Positions 59,201 to 64,000 of a stretch of DNA of 64,000 nucleotides are shown piece by piece (the stretch's first letter is position 1; every line of letters begins with the position of its first letter). A model generated the notes under the pieces. The model was not told the DNA's origin, did not search any database, and saw nothing but the letters and a program-made list of their open reading frames with translations. The stretch is from contig NZ_BBLY01000001.1 in NCBI RefSeq assembly GCF_000971175.1, forward strand, positions 297,709-361,708, read 5' to 3'. The position numbers and the translations under genes were made by a program. Origin of the DNA: Demequina pelophila (lineage in GTDB: Bacteria > Actinomycetota > Actinomycetes > Actinomycetales > Demequinaceae).

Positions 59201-60739
59201 ATCCACGACGCGAAGAACGCCAACCCCAAGGCGCGCATCCACACCAAGCTCGTATCCGAGGTGGGCGTGGGCACCATCGCCGCGGGCGTGGCCAAGTGCA
59301 AGTCCGACGTGGTGCTCATCTCCGGCCACGACGGCGGCACGGGCGCGAGCCCGCTCAACTCGCTCAAGCACGCCGGCGCGCCCTGGGAGATCGGCCTCGC
59401 CGACACCCAGCAGACCCTCGTGCTCAACGACCTGCGCGACCGCATCGTGGTCCAGGTCGACGGACAGATGAAGACCGGCCGCGACGTGGTCGTGGCCGCG
59501 CTGCTGGGCGCCGAGGAGTTCGGCTTCGCGACCGCGCCGCTCGTGGTCGAGGGCTGCATCATGATGCGCGTGTGCCACCTGGACACGTGCCCCGTGGGCG
59601 TGGCGACCCAGAACCCCGAGCTGCGGGAGCGCTTCTCCGGCAAGCCCGAGTTCGTCGTGACCTTCTTCGAGTTCATCGCGCAGCAGGTCCGCGAGCACCT
59701 CGCCGCCCTGGGCTTCCGCTCGATCGCCGAGGCCGTGGGCCACGTCGAGGCGCTCGAGACCCGCGCCGCGATCGACCACTGGAAGGCTCAGGGGCTCGAC
59801 CTCACGCCCGTGCTCGCCCGGCCCCGCGAGGGCGCCGCGCTGCTCAACTCGACCGGGCAGGACCACGGCCTCGAGCACGCGCTGGACAACGACCTCATCG
59901 CCGCCGCGGAGCCCGCGCTCGAGCGCGGCGAGCCCGTGACCATCGCCCGCGAGGTGCGCAACACCCACCGCACGGTGGGCACCATGCTCGGCTACGAGGT
60001 GACGCGTCGCTACCGTGGCGCGGGCCTGCCGGATGGCACGATCGACATCACGTTGACCGGATCCGCCGGGCAGTCGTTCGGCGCGTTCGTGCCCCGCGGC
60101 ATCACGCTGCGCCTCGAGGGCGACGCGAACGACTACATCGCGAAGGGGCTGTCGGGCGGCCGCGTCGTCGTGCGCCCGCCCCGCGAGGCAGCCCTCGACG
60201 AGGAGCGCGACGTCATCGGCGGCAACGTGGTGGGCTACGGCGCCACCGGGGGAGAGATACTGCTGCGCGGCCAGGTGGGCGAGCGCTTCCTGGTGCGCAA
60301 CTCGGGTGCGACCGCCGTCGCGGCGGGCGTGGGCGACCACGCGCTCGAGTACATGACCGGCGGCACCGCCGTGATCCTGGGCCGCACCGGGCGCAACCTG
60401 GGCGCCGGCATGTCCGGCGGCACCGCATACGTCCTGGACCTGAGGACGGAGCGCGTCAACGCGCAGGCGCTGGCCGCGGGCGAGCTCACCCTGGGCCCGC
60501 TCGACGCCGAGGACGAGGTGATCGTCCGGTCGCTGGTCGAGCGGTTCGAGGCGGAGACCGGATCGCCGGTCGCGCGCGAGTTGCTGGGCGACTGGGAGGC
60601 CTCGGCCGCCCGTTTCACCCGTGTCCTGCCCGCACAGTACGCCCGCGTCCGCGAGGCGCTGGCCGAGCTCGAGGCGAGGGGCGGCGACCTGCGCGCCCCA
60701 GGCGCCTGGGCCGAGTTCCTGGAGGTGACCGGTGGCTGA
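56207..60739 (+). CDS. gltB: glutamate synthase (NADPH) large subunit
   Basis: GOGAT alpha subunit: transfers the amide of glutamine to 2-oxoglutarate, 1510 residues. The N-terminal Ntn glutaminase follows a short propeptide, with nucleophile Cys23 in [10 protein letters not shown] central domain and the FMN-binding synthase domain ([42 protein letters not shown]) follow. The 3Fe-4S cysteines are in CHLDTCPVG near 1125, and the C-terminal GXGXG beta-helix ([34 protein letters not shown]) ends it. ATG 56207 is chosen by distance to GAAGGA and the typical N-terminus. It overlaps gltD by 8 nt. Confidence 0.97.
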   Translation: MVAHLGAPEAHGLYNPAYEHDACGVAFVATLRGTPGRDIVEAGLTALKNLEHRGAVGAETETGDGAGILTQVPDRFLRGAVDFDLPAAGEYAVGIAFLTPGTERAETAAFERAAQIEGVRVVGWRDVPVVPDPLGPSARAAMPVFRQVFVSADGLAGIDLDRRVYRVRKRAEAAGGPFFASLSARTLTYKGMLTTYQLEQVFPDLTHPDFESELALVHSRFSTNTFPSWPLAQPLRGIAHNGEINTVQGNRNWMAAREGTLQSDLLGDMAPLMPVCTPSASDTASFDEVLELLHLGGRSIEHAVLMMIPEAWQNNADMDPAKRAFYEYHSSLMEPWDGPAALHFTDGTVIGATLDRNGLRPGRFWVTSDGLVVCGSEAGLLDLDPATVVRKGRLQPGRMLLVDTGAGRIVEDEEIKARLAAQRPYEQWVEDHAVRLSQVPDREHVVHSARSVQRRQRAFGYTEEELKILLAPMAKTGIEPIGAMGSDTPIAVLSKRPRLMFDYFVQMFAQVTNPPLDSIREEIVTAVGGALGPEPNLLAATPEHARKIIIDFPVIDNDELAKILHIDQDPKRRGVFSSRKIRGLYPVRGGADALDARLAEIFREVDEAIEDGVSFLVLSDRDSNPDLAPIPSLLLTSAVHHYLVRTHRRTQLSMVVEAGDVREVHHVALLIGYGVGAVNPYLAMETVEDLAARGYLGDVTGPQATRNLIKALGKGVLKIMSKMGISTMASYRGAQVFEAIGLSRELVDLHFNGTPSQIDGVGLDVIAKEVALRHADAYPASGELPPHQRLRTGGEYQWRRDGEEHLFDPETVFKLQHATRTRQYDVFRQYTDRVDDQSRRLMTLRGLLEFRSDREPVDIDEVEPVSEIVTRFNTGAMSYGSISQEAHETLAVAMNRLGARSNTGEGGESVDRLYDPERRSAIKQIASGRFGVTSEYLVNADDIQIKLAQGAKPGEGGQLPGTKVYPWVAETRHSTPGVGLISPPPHHDIYSIEDLKQLIHDAKNANPKARIHTKLVSEVGVGTIAAGVAKCKSDVVLISGHDGGTGASPLNSLKHAGAPWEIGLADTQQTLVLNDLRDRIVVQVDGQMKTGRDVVVAALLGAEEFGFATAPLVVEGCIMMRVCHLDTCPVGVATQNPELRERFSGKPEFVVTFFEFIAQQVREHLAALGFRSIAEAVGHVEALETRAAIDHWKAQGLDLTPVLARPREGAALLNSTGQDHGLEHALDNDLIAAAEPALERGEPVTIAREVRNTHRTVGTMLGYEVTRRYRGAGLPDGTIDITLTGSAGQSFGAFVPRGITLRLEGDANDYIAKGLSGGRVVVRPPREAALDEERDVIGGNVVGYGATGGEILLRGQVGERFLVRNSGATAVAAGVGDHALEYMTGGTAVILGRTGRNLGAGMSGGTAYVLDLRTERVNAQALAAGELTLGPLDAEDEVIVRSLVERFEAETGSPVARELLGDWEASAARFTRVLPAQYARVREALAELEARGGDLRAPGAWAEFLEVTGG

Positions 60740-62198
60740 CCCCCGTGGATTCCTGAAGGTTCGCGAGCGGGAGGTGCCGGCGTACCGCCCGGTGCCGGTC
60801 CGCCTGCGCGACTGGAAGGAGGTGAGGGACGAACTCGGACGCGACGAGGTGGTCCTCAAGCGCCAGGCCGGTCGCTGCATGGACTGCGGCATCCCGTTCT
60901 GCCACCAGGGCTGCCCGCTGGGCAACCTCATCCCCGAGTGGAACGACCTGATGTGGCGCGGCCAGGACGCCGACGCGCTCGACCGCCTCCACGCGACCAA
61001 CAACTTCCCCGAGTTCACCGGACGGATCTGTCCCGCGCCCTGCGAGACCTCGTGCGTGCTCGGGATCAACCAGCCCGCCGTCACCATCAAGAACGTCGAG
61101 GTCGAGATCATCGACCGCGGCTTCGAGGCCGGCCGCGTCACCCCGCACATCGCGCAGCGCCACACCGGCCGCACCGTCGCGGTGGTCGGCTCCGGACCCG
61201 CCGGACTCGCCGCCGCCCAGCAGCTCACCCGCGCCGGCCACACCGTGGCCGTGTACGAGCGGTCCGACCGCATCGGCGGACTGCTGCGCTACGGCGTGCC
61301 CGACTTCAAGATGGAGAAGCACCACATCGACCGCCGCGTGGCGCAGATGGAGCGCGAGGGCACCCGCTTCCGCACCGGCATCGAGATCGGCAAGGACCTC
61401 ACGTGGGAGGACCTGCGCGCCCGCTACGACGCCGTGCTCATCGCCACCGGCGCGCCGGTCGAGCGCGACCTGCCCATCCCCGGCCGCGACCTCGACGGCG
61501 TCCACTTCGCCATGTCCTACCTCGAGCAGGGCAACCGCGCCGCCGCCGGGGAGGACATCCCCGGCCAGCTCACGGCCGAGGGCAAGCACGTCATCGTGAT
61601 CGGCGGCGGCGACACCGGCTCCGACTGCATCGGCACCGCGCTGCGCCAGGGCGCCGCCTCGGTGACCACGCTCGCGATCGGCAAGAAGCCGCCGGTCGAC
61701 CGCCCCGGGAACCAGCCGTGGCCCACCGACCCCCGCGTGTTCGAGGTCTCCTCGAGCCACGAGGAGGGCGGCACCCGCGAGTACCTCGCCTCGACCGTCG
61801 AGTTCGTGGGCGACGAGTCCGGCCATGTGCGCTCCCTGCGCGTCGCCGTCACGCAGTACAACCCCGACGGCTCGCGCACCCCGACCCCCGGGACGGAGCG
61901 CGACATCCCCGCGGACCTGGTCCTCATCGCCATGGGATTCACTGGGCCCGAGGTCACGAGCCTCGCCGCACAATCCCAGGTAGCGTTGACGGCGCGCCGT
62001 CATATCGAGCGCACGGACGACTATGCGACTACCCACGACGGGGTGTTCGTGGCCGGCGACGCCGGCCGCGGAGCCTCGCTCGTCGTGTGGGCCATCGCGG
62101 AAGGCCGTGCGGCGGCGGCGGCCATAGATGAATACTTGTCGGGGAGCACCGAGCTTCCCGCACCCGTGACGGCGCATCAGGTTGCGCTGCGCGCCTAA
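60732..62198 (+). CDS. gltD: glutamate synthase (NADPH) small subunit
   Basis: GOGAT beta subunit: passes electrons from NADPH through FAD to the large subunit, 488 residues. N-terminal cysteines for two 4Fe-4S clusters are in [18 protein letters not shown] and CPAPCETSC. The FAD site is [17 protein letters not shown], the NADPH site [17 protein letters not shown], and the C-terminal FAD segment [22 protein letters not shown] 60732 starts inside gltB, 8 nt before its stop, so the two subunits are made together. pyk follows 18 nt after its stop with a separate promoter. Confidence 0.97.
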   Translation: MADPRGFLKVREREVPAYRPVPVRLRDWKEVRDELGRDEVVLKRQAGRCMDCGIPFCHQGCPLGNLIPEWNDLMWRGQDADALDRLHATNNFPEFTGRICPAPCETSCVLGINQPAVTIKNVEVEIIDRGFEAGRVTPHIAQRHTGRTVAVVGSGPAGLAAAQQLTRAGHTVAVYERSDRIGGLLRYGVPDFKMEKHHIDRRVAQMEREGTRFRTGIEIGKDLTWEDLRARYDAVLIATGAPVERDLPIPGRDLDGVHFAMSYLEQGNRAAAGEDIPGQLTAEGKHVIVIGGGDTGSDCIGTALRQGAASVTTLAIGKKPPVDRPGNQPWPTDPRVFEVSSSHEEGGTREYLASTVEFVGDESGHVRSLRVAVTQYNPDGSRTPTPGTERDIPADLVLIAMGFTGPEVTSLAAQSQVALTARRHIERTDDYATTHDGVFVAGDAGRGASLVVWAIAEGRAAAAAIDEYLSGSTELPAPVTAHQVALRA

Positions 62199-62203
62199 CC
62201 CCT

Positions 62204-62209
62204 TAGGTT
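62204..62209 (+). promoter_or_regulatory. -10 box TAGGTT of pyk
   Basis: TAGGTT ends 7 nt before ATG 62217; GGAG lies in the gap, so both leaderless and led initiation are conceivable. Confidence 0.55.
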
Positions 62210-62216
62210 GGAGAAC

Positions 62217-63635
62217 ATGCGAAACGCGAAGATTGTCTGCACGATCGGCCCGGCCACCGCGCCGCTGGAGCAGATGCGCAAGCTCGTCGGAGCGGGGATG
62301 GACGTCGCCCGCATCAACCGCAGCCACGGCTCGGAGGAGGAGCACGAGCAGGTCTACCGCAACGTGCGTCAGGCCGCCGAGGAGCTCGGCCGCAACGTCG
62401 CCGTCCTCGTCGACCTTCAGGGCCCCAAGATCCGCCTCGAGAAGTTCGTCAACGGCCCGCACGAGCTCGCCGTCGGTGACGTCTTCACCATCACGAACCG
62501 CGACGTCGAGGGCACCAAGGACATCTGCGGCACCACGTTCAAGGGCCTCCCGGGCGACTGCAAGCCCGGCGACATGCTGCTCATCGACGACGGCAAGGTC
62601 CGCCTCGAGGTCACCGACGTGACCGAGACCGACGTCACCACGCGCTGCGTCGTGCCCGGCAAGGTCTCCAACAACAAGGGCATCAACCTCCCCGGCGTCG
62701 CGGTCTCCGTGCCGGCGCTGTCGGAGAAGGACGAGTCGGACCTGCGCTGGGGCCTCAAGCTCGGCGCCGACTTCATCGCCCTGTCGTTCGTGCGCAACGC
62801 GAAGGACTACGAGGACGTCGCCCGCATCATGGCCGAGGAGGGCCGTTCGGTCCCGGTCATCGCCAAGGTCGAGAAGCCGCAGGCCGTCGACAACCTCGCC
62901 GAGATCGTCGACGCGTTCGACGGCGTCATGGTCGCCCGCGGCGACCTGGGCGTGGAGCTCCCGCTCGAGGAGGTGCCGCTGGTCCAGAAGCGCGCCATCG
63001 AGCTGTGCCGCTCGCAGGCCAAGCCGGTCATCGTCGCCACCCAGGTGCTCGAGTCGATGACCACCTCCCCGGTGCCCACCCGCGCCGAGACCTCGGACTG
63101 CGCGAACGCGATCCTGGACGGCACCGACGCGGTCATGCTCTCGGGCGAGACCTCGGTGGGCGACTTCCCGATCGTCACCGTCGAGACCATGGCGCGCATC
63201 GTCTCCAACACGGAGTCGAAGGGCTTCTCGCGCATCGCGCCGTACCTGTCGACCCCGCACACCCGCGGTGGCGCCGTCACGCACGCCGCGGCGGAGATCG
63301 CCCAGAACCTCGACATCAAGTACATCGTCACGTTCACCCAGTCGGGCGACTCGGCGCTGCGCATGTCGCGTCTGCGTCCGAACACCCCGATGCTCGCCTT
63401 CACCCCGAACGAGCACACCCAGAAGCGCCTCGCGCTGTCCTGGGGCATCCACGCGGAGCTCGTCGAGCGCGTCGACAGCACCGACGCGATGGTGAACCTG
63501 GTGGACTCGTTCCTCAAGGAGTCGGGTCGCGCGGTCGACGGCGAGTACGTCGTCGTCGTCTCCGGCACCCCGGTGGGCGTGCCCGGCACGACCAACTCGA
63601 TCTTCGTCCACAAGGTGGGCCAGGTCCGCGGCTAA
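62217..63635 (+). CDS. pyk: pyruvate kinase
   Basis: Glycolytic enzyme making ATP and pyruvate from phosphoenolpyruvate, 472 residues. It begins MRNAKIVCTIGPAT and has VARINRSHGS, VLVDLQGPKIRL, the active-site lysine in VIAKVEKPQAV and metal-binding VMVARGDLGVELP, plus the effector-binding C-terminal domain. GTG/TTG codons upstream are less likely than ATG 62217, given the -10 box position. Codons here use slightly more C-ending, evenly spaced choices typical of a highly expressed gene. A strong terminator follows. Confidence 0.97.
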   Translation: MRNAKIVCTIGPATAPLEQMRKLVGAGMDVARINRSHGSEEEHEQVYRNVRQAAEELGRNVAVLVDLQGPKIRLEKFVNGPHELAVGDVFTITNRDVEGTKDICGTTFKGLPGDCKPGDMLLIDDGKVRLEVTDVTETDVTTRCVVPGKVSNNKGINLPGVAVSVPALSEKDESDLRWGLKLGADFIALSFVRNAKDYEDVARIMAEEGRSVPVIAKVEKPQAVDNLAEIVDAFDGVMVARGDLGVELPLEEVPLVQKRAIELCRSQAKPVIVATQVLESMTTSPVPTRAETSDCANAILDGTDAVMLSGETSVGDFPIVTVETMARIVSNTESKGFSRIAPYLSTPHTRGGAVTHAAAEIAQNLDIKYIVTFTQSGDSALRMSRLRPNTPMLAFTPNEHTQKRLALSWGIHAELVERVDSTDAMVNLVDSFLKESGRAVDGEYVVVVSGTPVGVPGTTNSIFVHKVGQVRG

Positions 63636-63653
63636 GCATCCGCACAGCCTCGA

Positions 63654-63685
63654 GGGGCCCGTCGGCGTTCGCGCCGGCGGGCCCC
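63654..63685 (+). terminator. terminator hairpin after pyk
   Basis: Arms 63654-63667 and 63672-63685 pair over 14 bp with one G-T wobble (GGGGCCCG core) around a TTCG tetraloop, followed by TTCGCCGTTT. Confidence 0.85.
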
Positions 63686-63766
63686 TTCGCCGTTTGCACG
63701 GCGACGATGCGCGCGGGACCGGGGCGGCGGCCCGGGCCCGGCGTGCGGGCCGCCTCCCGCGCGCGC

Positions 63767-63772
63767 TAGCCT
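63767..63772 (+). promoter_or_regulatory. -10 box TAGCCT of the sucrose-phosphorylase-like gene
   Basis: TAGCCT lies 41 nt before ATG 63814; the leader has GAGGAGAG as ribosome-binding site. Confidence 0.5.
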
Positions 63773-63813
63773 TCTTGGCGAGGGCACGCCGAGGTGCCAT
63801 TGAGGAGAGTGTC

Positions 63814-64000
63814 ATGGTCCGCAACGGCGTCCAGCTCATCACCTACGCCGACCGGCTCGCCGGCGACCTCCCGGGCCTGCGTGCCCTCCTGACGGCCGAG
63901 CCCTGGGCCTCCGCCTTCACTGGCGTGCACGTCCTCCCGTTCTTCACCCCCTTCGACGGGGCCGATGCGGGGTTCGACCCGGTCGACCACACGCAGGTCG
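63814..64000 (+). CDS. sucrose-phosphorylase-like GH13 enzyme, 3'-truncated by window edge
   Basis: Only the first 62 codons are present. They read VRNGVQLITYADRLAGDL and GVHVLPFFTPFDGADAGFDP..DHTQV, which matches the start of GH13 subfamily 18 enzymes (sucrose phosphorylase and relatives that phosphorolyse sucrose, glucosylglycerate or similar). The FFTPFDGADAGFDP stretch is the diagnostic part. Which substrate it uses cannot be told from this piece. ATG 63814 follows GAGGAGAG at good spacing. A GGGMCGATGC copy (63959-63968) encodes the GADAG segment. Confidence 0.85.
   Translation, partial: MVRNGVQLITYADRLAGDLPGLRALLTAEPWASAFTGVHVLPFFTPFDGADAGFDPVDHTQV

Noticed and set aside
55886-61273. 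Very long open frame (about 1795 codons) on the minus strand opposite lgt/gltB/gltD
   Set aside because: It is the mirror of a high-GC coding strand; composition is Arg/Gly/Ala/His-rich with no domain, and the plus strand encodes lgt, gltB and gltD unambiguously.

Overview
The window is a high-GC chromosome segment (about 70% G+C or more by eye outside one island) from an actinomycete. A Micrococcales lineage (Cellulomonas/Demequina-like) is my best guess from gene order and codon use, held with low confidence. The pointers are the Pup-ligase/ARC/Dop cluster, an InhA-type enoyl reductase next to FabG, a LexA-boxed imuA'-imuB-dnaE2 cassette, many GTG starts, and many genes whose TANNNT -10 box sits only 6-8 nt before the start codon (leaderless transcripts).

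Layout. 1-2715: end of argG, then argH. 2722-5091 (minus): biotin ECF transporter bioY-bioM-bioN. 5213-6811: ABC-F ATPase. 6812-7137: gene-free stretch with a 27-bp inverted repeat. 7138-9740: SURF1-like protein divergent from fabG-inhA/fabI. 9760-11234: SixA-like phosphatase and a GH88-like protein. 11238-14381: serB and glgC divergent from glgA. 14392-16827: ABC ATPase, NfeD and SPFH protein, closed by a strong terminator. 16978-19085: DUF2157-like membrane protein and a TrmH/SpoU methyltransferase. 19086-19574: repeat-rich region with a perfect actinobacterial SOS box. 19575-25463: mutagenic repair operon imuA'-imuB-dnaE2. 25550-25635: tRNA-Leu(GAG). 25636-28321: lower-GC island with an IS481-type transposase remnant and a large DUF262/DUF1524 protein. 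28552-33151: membrane glycosyltransferase-like protein, M20 peptidase, serine-hydrolase lipoprotein, two small proteins. 33210-37606: aldo/keto reductase, uppP, PAC2, HAD hydrolase, RecB-like nuclease. 37771-44484: M50 protease, trmI and the pupylation genes arc-dop-pup-pafA, with no 20S proteasome genes. 44530-45456: FKBP lipoprotein. 45458-55117: hisF, heterodimeric ABC exporter, hisI, trpE, small membrane protein, trpC, trpB, trpA. 55114-63635: lgt, gltB, gltD, pyk. 63814-end: start of a sucrose-phosphorylase-like gene.

How the genes work together. Most of the window is housekeeping anabolism (Arg, His, Trp, Glu, fatty acid, glycogen, biotin uptake) in tightly coupled operons; GTGA/ATGA stop-start overlaps join bioM-bioN, glgC-serB, imuA'-imuB, hisF-ABC1, ABC1-ABC2, hisI-trpE, trpC-trpB, trpB-trpA and trpA-lgt. 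The clearest accessory locus is the tRNA-Leu island, whose 784-residue protein joins a DUF262 N-terminus, a DUF1524 HNH-type nuclease and a segment resembling the DNA-binding domain of alkylguanine-DNA alkyltransferases. That is a plausible single-gene modification-dependent defence nuclease. Outside genes the most unusual signals are a very frequent 10-mer, GGGMCGATGC, found in both orientations in genes and spacers, and a second family of spacer repeats built on GGTCCGCAGTGTCCCG / CGGACACTCCGCACGGAT.
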